Source: Helopsaltes ochotensis (taxonomy: Eukaryota; Chordata; Aves; Passeriformes; Locustellidae). From it: a DNA stretch of 64,000 nucleotides. Shown in pieces: positions 37,662 through 50,599 of this stretch. The notes below the pieces were generated by a model. That model saw only the letters and a program-made list of their open reading frames with translations, was not told the DNA's origin and did no database searches. How positions within the stretch are numbered: position 1 is the first letter of the stretch; each line of letters opens with the position of its first letter. Position numbers and translations under genes: made by a program. The stretch spans positions 169,727 to 233,726 of the forward strand of contig VXBM01001079.1 in NCBI GenBank assembly GCA_013400155.1, written 5' to 3'.

Positions 37662-38059
37662 GTAAGCAAGTGTGTATGAGTAAGAAATACAAACCCCAAT
37701 ATATTCAAATTAAGCTGCTTATCCTTAAAAAAATCTCTGAATTGTCTTTACTACATATATTTATATGCCTTCAAATTCTGACTCCTTTTGAGCTCAAAAC
37801 TCAAAACTTTTACAGTATTTTTTATGCTTGAAAGTCTTGAATGTAAAAGAATTACTTGGTGTAATCAATGATTATTTTGCTGTGTGTTTTCTCTGACTTG
37901 AGAATGAATGAGGAAGTGCACTGAAGCTACTGCTTCATATACCTTGTTGCACTAAATATATTGTATGATTTCAGAAATAAACACCAGGCTGTTATTTGGA
38001 TGTCATCAGATTTTTATACAGGGTCAGAACATATGAAGTCCTGCTTTACTTATTACTCA

Positions 38060-38268
38060 AGAAGGGACTTTCGACAGGGCATGCTTCATCCGTGGAAACA
38101 TCATCCCTTTGCCCTACCCTGGCAGTGTTCAAGGCCAGGTTGAACAGGGCACTGGGTAATGTGGTCTAGGGAGAGGTGTCCCTGCCAGTGATAGGATGTG
38201 TGGGGCAGGAACTAGATGATCTTTAAGATCCCTTCCAACCCAAACCATTGTGTGATTCTATAATTCTC
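38060..38268 (+). mobile_element. CR1 LINE 3'-end fragment with internal deletion
   Basis: 'gggactttcgacagggcatg' is followed by 'gcagtgttcaaggccaggtt', 'gggagaggtgtccctgccag', 'aactagatgatctttaagat', 'cccttccaacccaaaccatt' and 'gtgattctataattct'. These are sequential CR1 3' UTR segments with sequence missing between the first two. The octamer-like tail marks the terminus. Confidence 0.9.
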
Positions 38269-41200
38269 GAGGTAAGTCTCTGAGGGTAGGTATGTTCCTG
38301 GCTCTACTTATGGCTCTGAACTAATGAGCTTTCAGAGGAGAGTATTCTTTGTCTTTCATTAAGTCAAAGTAGATATGGGTTGAAGTGGCTGTGAAACAGC
38401 ATCACAGCAGACTGACAATGATGAGCTGTCTTACAATCTGTATGATCTTTAGTTATAGTTCTAAATTGAAATAGTAATTAGAGAAGAGAAACAAGAGCTC
38501 CAACACATTATCAATCATTTTATTCATAGTTTACATATGTGTATACATGTTTTATATTCTTGCATCATAAAACAACCTATTTTTAATGAGGGACAAATTT
38601 GCAGTTCAAATGAAGCAAAAACCATCATTGCTTCCTGGCTAAGATATTGGGCTACAACTGTGGTGGAACGATAATAAAGTTTCAAAAATTGAAGACTCTT
38701 GGTTTCTATCTCTTACCGTTCCTCTCAGATAAAAACTGCTGATTAAGAGTTTGATCTAACCTTTCTTACCCATGTGTAAGAAATGAGTATTTCAAGACAA
38801 AATCTCCTCAAGTAAAAGATGCTATGCTGTACATTGTCTGCATCACAAGCACCTTGTACCAAAAGCAATCATATACAGACATGAAGATGGACCTAAAAAG
38901 ACTCTGTCCTGATTATTCTACCCTTTTGGTGTGATGGTGAGGTTGTCAGCAAGCTATGACCCAGCACAGTCACTCAAGTGTCTGTGTTTTGTTCTTGCTT
39001 CATTGTTGATTTCCATCAGCTGAAACATCAAATGCTTGCACAGAATACTGCTACACTTATGTAAAGCAGGAAACATCACACAGATGTTTAACCTCCAAGC
39101 CCTGAAGGGATATCTCTGCCAGTTGCCAGGCTTGTCAATTAATTCTACATTGGCAATCATGCTAATATAGTTTGACGCAGACAAGTTTTGCAGCCAGCCA
39201 GCTACATTAGATAAACAAGGTAGAAGACTGCAGTCCATTGCAAGATGCTTCTGAACTCATAGACACCACAGCATGTCTCATAGGTAGCACTGCTCAGCTT
39301 CATTTCAAATGCCATCCCAGATGATCATAACTGCTTGGAAAATAATTTTTTTGCCCACCTGAGCACTCTTACTGTTTCTTTTGTGGTCATGTTTTCACAA
39401 ATGTGTTCAAGAAATATTAATATGAAATATGAAATATATCTGAATATTTGGCTTACAATATGAACTGCCAAGCAAGATGAGTACTGCTGAGATGTCCCTG
39501 AAATAAATTTATTGAACCTGAGGCATCTCATCCAAATTCTGTCAGCAAACTGGAAGTAGCTTAGAGAAAAAGAACAAATATTTATGGTTTGGAAGGAATT
39601 ATTTACAAGAATACTTTAAATAGGCTGGATATGTGCAACTGGGCACAGTCATGAGGAAGGTGTGATGAGGATATGACAATTGGCTAGAATTACCTAAAAA
39701 ATAAAAGCAAATACAACAGTAGCTGCAACATGATAGAATGAAAGTAGATATTAGGTTAAAGAAAGTATCAACTATACCAGAATCAAAAATATTTTTATAG
39801 CAAAGGAAAACTGTGGACCAGTTGACCCAAGATAAATAAATTGATATCAACTGGAATATTTAGACAAAGACTGAATACAGCTTTAATCTGGAATCAAATA
39901 TATATTGGCCAGTGAGTACCTTTAAAGGTGTATGCCCTTTTCTCTATCTTCAAATTCTGAGAGTCTCATTACAGAGAATTATGGTTTTAGGGTTTGAATG
40001 AGATTGAAAACTGCAGGGTAAAAAGAACTCTTGGAGATTTCTGATTTTTCTGTTTTCTCCTCTGTCTTGCCTTATGAAACTGAATTAATTCAAACTAAAA
40101 TTATCACTTTTAGAAATTATTTGAGCATTCAAAAAGGTTTAATTTCCCTTAAGATGTTAAATAACTGTGAGTGTAGAGAAATGAAAAGTAGTTTCTTTTT
40201 TTGAGACTGCAGAAAAAAAGATGAAATTTTAAAACTGAATATTATGATGAATATAACTGAGCCTAGTGTAAAACCTAAGAATTCAAACATTAGTTCTTGA
40301 TGCTTCCCATCACTAATATACCTTTATGAATTTGACTGACAGCTTGATTTTGTCCTAGTTTTTAATGGTCATGTAGTGCAACTGAGGGTGTAAACTACAG
40401 TATCTTTAATTTTATATAGTGACCATTATAGAAAAAAAGGGAAAAAAAAGAAATATGACAGGATAGCACAAATACTACAGGGTAATATTGTATGTTCTGC
40501 ATGCAAGAAAAACTTCTTTATTTCTGCCTGGGCAGAATGCTGTAATCCTTAACCATGGGGACAATCACTCCATAAGTGTCTTCAAACATCTGTATTTCAT
40601 GGTGTAAAACAGAAACATGACTTTTTTTTTTTTTTTAAATCATTTTACAGCAAGTAGGAAAGTCAGAATTACAATGTAAGCAAGTAGCCCTTTGGCCAGT
40701 GGTTAAGCTGAGGATTGCATCAGTACCTGATGCACATTGATGATGATAACAGCATGGAAAAGGAAGTTACATAAAGATACTGTAAACAAAACCATAGATG
40801 CTTCTAATGAAAATACTCCTTATATGTGCAAATACATTGTTTCTGCCCCATCTTGTCTTAGAGCATAGAATGTCAAGACAGAGACTGTAGTTCTGTTCAT
40901 CTGTTCTGCATTGTTTAATCCAGGGTTTTTCATGCAGTCTTGAGCAACTAAAAACCTCCTGAAACACTTACTGTCTCCATTGATCTCAGTTCTGCTAATG
41001 ACAGCCTCAACTTAACTTTTCAATTACCCAAGATAATGGATGATGTCAAAGCCCTCATCTTCGACATATTCCTGAGCTGCAGGTTGGGGCCATTTCTTTA
41101 TCACCATGCAGCTCTGGTCTTTACCTCATTCATGATGATGATGATGATGATGATGACAACAACAGCAACAACAAATTTAAAATAAAAATTCTTTTTCGTT

Positions 41201-43609
41201 ATTTTGTTTTAGAAGAGCATTTATTTTAGTAAAACTATTCTGCAGATTTGGCTGTTTTAAGAACTGGACTATATTTCAACTGTCAGAATATTATTCAGAG
41301 AGCTTAAATTATCCACAAGCTTTCTTAGAGATCCTAATACATTAGTTAGAAATGATTTATAATTTATTTAAATAAACAATTCTTTGTCTGAGAGTTGTTT
41401 GCAAGCTATTCTGTATAAACATTGTTTTTCACTATGTTTGTGTCAGGCAATGCTGAAGATAAGGGAGAAAAATTAGACAAATTCTCAAAAAAATTTAAAA
41501 TTTTTGTCTTAGGAAATGATGCCATGAACTTTTATGAAAAGTGACATTGTTTGGAGAAAATTCTGTAGTTCAGCCACTACTATTTTAATATAGATGGCAG
41601 AGGGACAATTGTGATTTTGTTGTAGATGTTAAGAAACTACATATCCTAGCTAAGCGAGGGCAATAGCAGAAGGTTGATGATCAGCAGGGATGAATGGGTT
41701 TGGAGAAGAGACAATTTTGTGACAGATCATTTAGAAGAGGTAGAAGAATGGAGAAATCAAAATTTTCTGGAAAATAATAGGTGGCTGGATGTGAGGCTGG
41801 AGTTAAGATGAAATAGGTAAGACATTACAACCTGTGCACCCGCAAAAGAAAGCAGAATAGCAGTCAGTATGAGATATAATCCACTTTTTACATTGATCAA
41901 TGATATAATAATTGATTGTATAACAAGATACTGTTTTTTCTGCTCACTGAATTGTTTGCTTATGTTCATATACAGTTTGAGAGAATGCACTTTGGTTTAC
42001 TTTGATATTCAAAGAGGAAAATGAACTATAAAGGTATATAACAATCTTCAGTTTTGTTGATTAGTTGTGCAACTTTCAAGTGGTGGTCAAATGCAATTAT
42101 TCAAGAATATTCTTCCAGGTACAATGCATTTGACGGTATAGTTTTGCAATGTGAACACAGAAAAATTATATCCAGCAAATGAAAACAAATACATTTGGAA
42201 TATAAATGCACTTTTGGATATTACTTTCTCATCAAGGTTCTCCCAGCTGTCCATTTGGGAGTCCATTATAATATTCAGTCTTTTCTTGTGGCTGAGAAAA
42301 AAAGGCTAAATATTTGTAGTTCAGACCCTCAGACAACTCATAGGATTTCCATGCACTAACCGGTAGTGAGCTCTGAGGAGCTTTAAAGAATTCTCTGTCC
42401 CCTGTAAATAAAGGCAGAATTTGTTGCAAACTTGTGGATTTCTGCCATCTTTCTCAGGGAAGAGAGAAGCTAGGCATGAATTGATGAGAAGGAAGTAATA
42501 AAAGTGAAATGTTTGTTGAGGAAGCTCGGTTTTCCTTTTGTGCTTCTGTTTTTAGGAGCAAGCTTCTTACCACAACTTAGAAACTAAACATTAGAATTCA
42601 AAACTTTGCCTCCTGGGGTCACTTTCCTTCTCTCTTTTATTCTTCTCCTTGTACTGGCAATGAATTTGAAAACCTCTGCCAGACAGATCTTTAAAACTCT
42701 CATCATTCTTAAAAAGAAATCCAGTGCTGGCAAGTTCTGACACTGGACAAACACGTCAACAAACATTGAGAAAGTGCTGCCTCCGAGCAGCAGAGCAAAC
42801 TAGGGCTGTGTTTACTCAAGCTTGTCGCTACCAGGCTTCATTAAGAGTGATGACATTTTTAAACACCATCTCTGTGGTACTATGTGATACAAATCAAATC
42901 TAGCAGGCACACAAAGGCCTTTGTCTCTGCTCAAGACTGGTACCAACTTCTGTTGTTAAGGATATGACAACATTTTCTGGCTGAAGGAAAAAGGCTGCAA
43001 GGAACTGATCCTAAACTGAACAAAGTGAATAGAAAAGTTCTCTTTTCATACTGGTGGGTTTAGATTTAAGCATTGCATACCTCTTCTCCCTGTCTGCACA
43101 CAGAAAAATTGGAAGTTGATATACAGAGAGACATTGTTTAATTCTGGAGTATGGATGTGACCACTAAAATTATTAAATTGCTCCTACTGTTAACCAGAAG
43201 GGTAATTACTGCATCTGAGCCTTCCTTTTCAAAACAAAACAAAACAAATCTTTGTCCTGTAGCACCATTTTCCATATTTTTGTTCAGCACAAGCACTGCT
43301 GTATATGTTTTTCCTGTCATCTGATTGAAGGAAATTCTTATATGAAGATAGGAATGAAGGTCATGATTATTTCCACTCAACTTCAAGCATATATATGCCC
43401 AATCTTACAAAATTGAAACATCTAAAATGTGCATATATGTTGAGCAGCAAGTTGATAGATCCATCCACTAAATGCACACTCAAAGAGACACTTCCAAAGA
43501 AGAAACTATACTGTAGGAGGATGGAAATCACTCACTTTTTCTCTGGAGAAGGGGACTAAACTTTAAGCTATGGTTGGGACCAAGGTGAAATGAATACAAT
43601 TCCACAAAG
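38269..43609. other. AT-rich sequence without recognisable genes
   Basis: Unique sequence. A trinucleotide repeat lies at 41132-41175. No exon or element was recognised. Confidence 0.55.
41132..41175. repeat. (ATG)n followed by (AAC)n compound microsatellite
   Basis: About eight ATG units pass directly into ACAACAACAGCAACAACAAA. It is an ordinary compound trinucleotide repeat. Confidence 0.85.
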
Positions 43610-43732
43610 AATGGAATGGAATGGAATGGAATGGAATGGAATAGAATAGAATAGAATAGAATAGAATAGAATAGAATAGAATAGAATAGAATAGAATAGA
43701 ATAGAATAGAATAGAATAGAATAGAATAGAAT
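43610..43732. repeat. (AATGG)n-(AATAG)n pentamer array abutting a CR1 3' end
   Basis: About six AATGG units are followed by about eighteen AATAG units. The array abuts the 3' end of the minus-strand CR1 that begins near 43733. Avian CR1 ends in ATTCTATG octamers, whose reverse complement contains ATAGAAT, so the array probably grew from that tail. A minus-strand open frame of repeated FYSIL is an artefact of this array. Confidence 0.9.
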
Positions 43733-44430
43733 ATTTCAGTTCGCAGGGAGCTATAAGAATCATCTAGTTCATCTGTGTGACCAATTCAGAGCTGATCAAA
43801 AGTTAAAGTATTGTTGTTAAGGGCCTTGGCCAAATACCTCTTAAGCACTGAGAGGCCTTGCTCACCTTTCCAGGAAGTGTTTGACCCCCTGTTGCAGCAT
43901 TTGACATCTAAATGTCCAGTCTAAACATTCCCTGGTACTTCTTTGAACCATTCACACAATTCCTATCACTGGATCCCAGAGAACAGAGGTCAGCACCTCC
44001 CTCTTCACTTCCCTCCTCACAAAGCTGTAGACAACAATGAGGTCACCCGTCAGCCTCCTTTCTTCCAAACTAGACAAATCCAAAGTCATTAACTGTTCCT
44101 TATAGGGCATTCCTTCCAGCCCTGTCACCAGATTTTTGTCCTGCTCTGGACACATACAAAGAGTTTCACATCCTGCTTAAATTGTGAGGCTCAGAATGGC
44201 ACAGAGGGCTCAAGGTGAGGCCAGAGCAGTGCTGAGTGCAGTGGGATAACCATCTCTGCTGAGCAGCAGTTTGTGCTGGCTTTGATGCACCCCAGCACGG
44301 AGCTCACCCTCCTGGCTGCCTGGCCACATGGCTGACTCACACTGAGCTGCTGCCCGTCAGCATGCCCAGATCCCTCTCTGCAGGCCTGATCTCCATTCGC
44401 TCTTTTCCCAATTCATACTCGTGCCCAGCT
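43733..44430 (-). mobile_element. CR1 LINE 3' region, minus strand, diverged
   Basis: In plus-strand order the visible CR1 antisense segments are 'agctataagaatcatctagt', 'ccccctgttgcagcatttga', 'ggatcccagagaacagaggt', 'gacaacaatgaggtcacccg', 'tcctgctctggacacataca', 'cacggagctcaccctcctgg' and 'catgcccagatccctctctg'. About 700 bases of 3' UTR are retained. No coding potential remains, and an AT-rich repeat follows. Confidence 0.85.
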
Positions 44431-44482
44431 TAATATAATAGATAATATAATAATAATAATAATTGTATAATATATAAAATAT
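44431..44482. repeat. AT-rich TAATA/TAA simple repeat
   Basis: TAATATAATAGATAATATAA passes into (TAA)n, then ATATATAAAATATG. It lies at the far end of the CR1 copy. Confidence 0.7.
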
Positions 44483-47404
44483 GTTATTCATAATGTATAC
44501 GAATGCATAAGATATATGTACCTACACTGTGTGTGCACTTCTACCTATTACTACATTACCTGCAAAAAAACAATAGCAGGCTTCCAGTTACTGGGTTTTC
44601 TGAGTAGAATTCTTTAAAAATATAGAGGTCTTTTTTTTCTGAGCAGTTTTATTACTAGCAGTTCAAAAAATATTTTCAAATGAGAGTTTTAAAATAGCTG
44701 GAAAAGTTGGAAAAACACTTTCTAAAAGTGAATTACAGAATTTATTACAAGTTCAGAGAAAACAAGTACATTTACAATGTGGAAATTACATAGGCTGGTG
44801 TTTTCACACATACGTGCCTCTGGATAAGAGCTTTAATTCCTATTTAGGCACTAAACCAGAACAAGCATGTTTTCAATAGAAGCAAATTATAGCAAGGCAA
44901 TTATATTGGAAAATGCACCAAGATAAAACTCTCCAGCAAGCATACATTACATGAAAATAAAAATAGCAACCAGTGGCATCTGAATTAATATGTATTCTGT
45001 CCCTTTGAAAAGTAAAGATACATCCAAATCCCTAACTTCAGAATTCAGGTATGACTCTGAGAAATGCCTTTAACTTGACATGACTAGATCTATATTTGAC
45101 TAGATCTTTATTCAGAGAAGCATAAACTTATATGCTTTTTGTTTTCAAAAGTGTATAATTTATATGGTTTGTTACTGACTGATGACCAAAATGCTTAAGC
45201 TACGATACTTGTGATGGAAAATCTATTACCAGTGCATGGTTACATGAAATAATAATTTTTCAATGAAATACTTCTTCCAAAAGCATGCAGTTGGTAACAG
45301 TTAGGTAACAGTTGGGAAAGAATTTTAAAACCATTGCCTTATGTAATTTTTCAAAGAATTTGGCTTTGCCCAGATTTCAGTAGGACCAGTGTTTGAATTT
45401 TGATTGTCTATCAATGTTGGTGATTTTTGCCAAACCAATACAGCAAAACTTTACCTACTATCTGGCAATTATGCCCTTACTTTGCAAAGACCTTTTGGTG
45501 TTGTTGGATTTTGGGTTTTTTGTTGTTGTTTAGGGGAGGGGGATGTATTTGGTCTTGTTTTTTTTCCTAAGTACACAGGATTTAATTTTGTAAGATAGTC
45601 ATTCACTAATGAGATTTACTCCAGTTCTATGTTGGCAGTTGCTTTCATTGTTTGGTAATTTTTTCTTTCTATACAAAATCAACAGTAGTCAAATGTACCT
45701 ATTTCTAAAAATGCATTAGAAAGAAACAGCAGGGGGAGGAAAGAAAATCTCCTGATATTTAGGGACAGAGTAACAGAGTAACTACGAGCAACAATGAAAA
45801 TTTTATAGGGCTGCACTTTATTAACTCTGTCCATTTCAAGCTACTAATAATTAGCTGAGCTCAAAATGATTGCTTAGCATTCAGCAGGGAAGGCAGCATT
45901 TCTCCAGAAGGGACTTTGTTATTGGAGACTGTTTTTATAAATGCATAGTTTCCTTAATTCCAGTATAATGATCTTTCCTGACTTAGTTATTGTTGTTTTA
46001 AGTGGCTAAAATAAGCACTCTTGTTCATGTACTTTCAAATGAAAACATGAGTGTTCACGGCATTATATTACTGAAGCTTTCCCTTATTGGCCCTATACAC
46101 CCCCTTTTTCTTCTGACTGCAGTCTCTGGGTACTTTGATAGTTTATACTTTCTTCTCAGAGTGAGGTGTTGTAGTAAAAAAGTTCCTTTGGCAGCTACCA
46201 AAATATGTCACACTAACTGTAACCTTTAAGAAAGGAAATGCTCCGTGGAGTTTTGATTGTGTAAACAGCATATTCTGTCCTCAAAATGGGGACATTGTCA
46301 AAGGAGAAATTATATGAAAGGATGCATATGTTTTTTACTACTTTTCACTTTATTTTGATGCTTAGAGGTGCCTCTTTAAGACTTCTGTGCTGTACACTCA
46401 TATTGCTTAGATAAATTACTGCTTTTACCATGTGCAATGTTATTGTGAGCAGAAGTGTAAGAGAGATTGGTTATTGTTTTGAACTTGGTTGTCTCCTATG
46501 TTGGCCAAAGCCAGAGCAGAACAGCTATTCTACAGGGGCTGCGGGGAAGTGGAGGTCTGTGCAAACACACCATTGTTGTTGGATGAGGACAGGGAATCTG
46601 AGCATGGAGTGAGACACACGAGTAGGTCTTAGTCAGATTCAGTGTTTGCTAAAATTTGGTTTACATCTATGAAAAACACTGGAAACATAACCAAGAGATT
46701 ACCAAACTGTGAAAATCCTTCACAGCAGAGATATGTCTCAAGTCTTCCTGCTAATGCTGCAGCTTAAATCTTGCAATAAGATCTTTGATTAAATTTGCAT
46801 GGGTAAGAATTCTGTTAAATTGAAGAGTGGTTTAATTTAAGAAGAGAAAAATGGGTACACTGGCCTGAACTGTTTCAGCCTTCCAAGATGAACTAGGTTT
46901 ACATCATTCGTGAATTTAGAGAAAAGTTCAGATCTCACCATGTGCAAATGATTTCATTTAGTCAGCTAGGATGAACCATGATGAGATACATGTAATATAA
47001 GTGGACCTCCACCACCTTTGAAGAAACAGTTTATTTACCAGGAAAAACAATTAAAAAGTGACAATCTCATGCAGTCTTCTTGTTTCTGACTGAATATTAC
47101 TTCCGAATATTATAATATTCTGAATATTATAATGAGCATCATTAGCCACAGACTACACAGTAGCTGGATTGTTATCTACACTCTGAAATGGAAAAGAGGG
47201 ACTGTAGATTTTATCACATCTGGTACCAAGCACACAAAATGTGTGCATTCAATACTTCCTTCAGGGTATTATGAAGTTGTGTTAAAGTGATCATCTCACT
47301 CCCATAATTAATGACTAGCTTCCCAGGCCAACCATTTTTAAATTAATGGTCTTATAGGAATGGACTGGTGGAACAGCTAAGCATATGAAAATGAATTCAA
47401 GTAC
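44483..47404. other. AT-rich sequence without recognisable genes
   Basis: No gene or repeat family is recognised apart from an 11-bp tandem (GGTAACAGTTA) near 45292-45314 and a repeated GAATATTATAAT near 47105-47133. Confidence 0.5.
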
Positions 47405-47605
47405 AAAAAAATTATAAAATAATTTAGATTGGAAAGTGACCCCTGAGGACCATCTATTCCAAGCCTCCACACAAAGCAGAACCAACTTCAATATTACCTT
47501 CTGCTGGTCAGGTCTTTATCTAGATCCACATGGATATTCTGTGTCTGCTCTTAGAAACCTTTCCCAATGACCACTCTCATTAGAAAGATTTTGTTCCCTT
47601 ATATT
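47405..47605 (-). mobile_element. CR1 LINE 3'-end fragment, minus strand, diverged
   Basis: The plus strand reads 'agattggaaagtgacccctg', 'aggaccatctattccaagcc', 'cacaaagcagaaccaacttc', 'ggtcaggtctttatctagat' and 'cccaatgaccactctcatta'. These follow the antisense order of a CR1 3' UTR, with small deletions. It is an old, inactive fragment. Confidence 0.75.
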
Positions 47606-47894
47606 TGTAAAAACTAGATGTTCATACTGGGATTGAGAAAATTTAGATTAAAGTGGTATAAAAAGCTGAACAAAGGGGAAAATGAAGGAGAAAGAAGACT
47701 AAACCTGCTGAAGCAAAAGTCCATTAGCGTACATTTAAATATATATATTTAAAAATGAATTCTAAATTATGTAAATAATTAGATATACACAGCTTCATTT
47801 TTTTTCAATTTAATTAGAAAATACATGCAACAGATTGATGACCAAAACTATTACCACTTAGCAAGCAAAAGAAACACGGAGGAATTGCATAATT

Positions 47895-48415
47895 TGTGTT
47901 AAGGAAACTTTCCTGCCCCGCCATCCAGGAGACTCTGGCAGTCACACCTGCACCACCTGAGCAAGGACAAGGCCCCTTTGCAGTCGGCTGCACTCCTCTG
48001 ACGGTCGTGGCCGACTCCCTCCACACCCCGCACTCAGCCGGCCAGACAAGGTTTCCTTACCAGTCAACCTCAGCTTTCCCATGGCAGAATCTCAGACATC
48101 TCAACCCTTCAAACCATGTAATCTTGGTACAAAAGCTATCGGAATAAGAGCATGAGTTGGGTGCCTCTGAGGAAGGACTGTGAAGAAAGGGAACCCTGAG
48201 CTTTTATACACCCACAGTCTTAAGCGCATGCCGGGATCCTCGGCTCCTCTCGTATCTCTGAGTGTCACCTGGCTGTGCCACAGGTCCCTGGGCCTTTCTT
48301 TATGCAAACAAAGCAGATCATGAGCTTGTGCCTTGTGCTCCCCTCACTCAGAGCTCGACCTGCAGCTCACTCTGCAGCTGTGCCCTGAGCCACCTTCACT
48401 GAATGGATTCCTCAA
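47895..48415 (-). other. GC-rich patch with minus-strand TATA box; LTR or promoter candidate
   Basis: About 500 bases are clearly richer in G, C and CpG than both flanks. On the minus strand there is TATAAAAG (plus 48201-48208), a CCATGGG context near 48080 and a splice-donor-like ACTG|GTAAGG (donor at plus 48055-48060). An ATG near 48080 opens only about 46 codons. TG...CA ends can be proposed (about 47895 to 48415) but no convincing target duplication was found. It could be an unfamiliar LTR or the promoter and first exon of a non-coding transcript. I cannot decide between these. Confidence 0.4.
48201..48208 (-). promoter_or_regulatory. TATA box candidate (TATAAAAG)
   Basis: TATAAAAG on the minus strand sits in GC-rich surroundings (GTGGG before, CTCAGGG after). 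If used, transcription would begin about 30 bases further left, near 48,170-48,180. It is either an LTR promoter or a host promoter. Confidence 0.4.
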
Positions 48416-50589
48416 AATTTTGTCAATGTCATATAGAGGCTGCGGCGCAATCTACATTTTTAAATTAACCATTCTGACATTGTGAACTAAGTCTGTTTTG
48501 CAGTTTGAAAGATGGCAACTACGATTATACCATTCAATAATGATTCAGCTCGAAGTGGGGATATGTCTTAATCATGATATTTGAAGAATGAGTTTGGTGG
48601 CAAATAATTGAAAATTAGTGGACGTGAGAGAGAAAAATGTCCGTCTTGGAAGAGATTTCTAAATCCTTTAATTTCAATAGAGTAGTGGTGTGGGGAAAGG
48701 GAAAAATCAATAGATATTTTTCAGTCATTTGTGATGTCATTTTTTTCTGCAACACAGTATCCTCCCACTTACTCCTCTCACTTAGGTTACTGAATTTTGT
48801 TGATTTTTTTTGTTCTGTAATTGCTTGTAATGCAAAGAAGCAAAATCAGAGTACTTTCTAGAAAATCAAAGGTCAGGTTTGACCAGCTGCTTCAGAATTT
48901 TTAATCCAATATATTATCAGGCATAAGTTTTCCACTTTGAATATGATGTTGGGTTTAAAATGGATCATCTAAAAATCTGAATTTGGATTTGATTTCACTT
49001 TGAAATTAGGAGCTCTATCTATATCTTACAATCCCATAAACCACAAGACTAAACTCCACTTCTTACTAATACATTCCAAGCCTGCAGCCTTCTCTTATTT
49101 TCCTGTAATATATACAATAAGTCAGCTACCATTTAGCCCACTTCCAGTATGTTAGTTTTCCTTTCATCTCCTTCATTGTCTGCAGAACTGACACCCATTC
49201 AGTATTTACCAAAAAAGATTTACCGTTTCCAGCAGTTCTCTACCTTTATCATCAATTTTTTATCACTGGATCACAGCTGAACCCTGGGGAGGAAGTTGTT
49301 ATATGCAACTGAAATTGATACTAGGTCTGCATTTTCAAAGAACAATGTTGCACAAATGAAAGTTCTGCCGGCAAATAATGACTAAAAACCCCAAAACAAC
49401 CCAAACCAACCAATCAAAAAAAAACCAAAAAAAACCACAAACCAAAAACAAACAACCAAAAGCTAACACTCATACAGGAAAAGTCTTTACAATTCAGAAG
49501 GGATCTGAACTGTTGTGCCTAGTTAACCTGTGTGAAGCATACCATTAGCAGCACATTTTCTTAATCAACACAGTGTGGTTGCTTTCAGAATGTAGGAATT
49601 GTTATTATTTCCAACATAGAAATTCACTCCATTAGGTTTTTTCTGAATAGTGTCAGTGACCTTAAGATGTATTCATCTGAATAAGATATGCACATGCATA
49701 ATATATGACTTCATTTTCTTTATATTGCTTAAAAGATTTCCCAAAAGCCAGGTAAATGAGTGTATATATTTTGAAAAGCATATACCAACAATTACAGCTG
49801 GTTCTCTCACTTCTATTAACTGCATTTTTTAAACAGTTTTTTCTGTATTAATTAATTAATACCCATACATAGTCTGTGACATTAAGCAGTGTTATTATTT
49901 CTGGTTTATATCAAGGATCTGGCGCTCAAGGTAAAGGAAGGATAGGAAAAATAATTTTTTTAGTAACAAATACTACATTAAAACAAGGAATTACCTTAAA
50001 TGATCATACTATTTCCTTTCCACTTTGACTTTAAAATAAGCAATCAACCCATTGTATATTATTTGCTGAATTCTATATGCATGGTTTCTTAAGAAAGAAA
50101 AGAATGTAATTGCCTGGGTGAAAAGCCTGACCTGCTGGAATCAAGGGAAGGGGAGAATGGCTGTGATATGTGACTGTGATCTGTGGCTATGCTCTGTGAT
50201 CCAAAAATAGGAAACATTTATTCCTAGTAAAGTAGGGGAGGAAAATAAGTCAGTCTTCATCTTCCTCTTCGTACTTTGTAAATCCATCCTCAATGGAACA
50301 GACTGTGAGACCTAAAGTCTGAAAAGGAGATATTTGCAGATATTCATGGCTATTTCATGCCCTTCACTTTTCAAAGCAGTAAGACCATGGAACATACAAA
50401 GAATTTGAAAAGCTGTTGAATTTTAGGAATGTACTATCCTTTTTTGATATTTCTGGTTCAAATGTAATGACAACTTTCAGAATATTTTTTTTTGTCTCCA
50501 CTTTTCTCAAAATTATTCATAGATTTCAGAAGGGTTGCACCTCTTTCTCAGAAACTTTTAATGTTTAATTATACTTTTCAGAAAAGTAA
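48416..50589. other. AT-rich sequence without recognisable genes
   Basis: Unique sequence with one A/C-rich tract at 49384-49462. No exon or transposable element was recognised. Confidence 0.5.
49384..49462. repeat. A/C-rich low-complexity tract (AAACC/AAAAC)n
   Basis: About 80 bases are nearly free of G and T, with irregular ACCAAAAA units. It resembles the tract beside the LTR at 16.8 kb, but no LTR is recognised here. Confidence 0.7.
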
Positions 50590-50599
50590 GGAGGGTGGT

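Noticed and set aside
43610..43732. Regularly spaced repeats considered as a CRISPR array
   Set aside because: The 5-bp units are contiguous with no spacers, and the surrounding sequence is vertebrate.
43563..43763. Minus-strand frame with repeated FYSIL
   Set aside because: It is a direct translation of the AATAG pentamer array.
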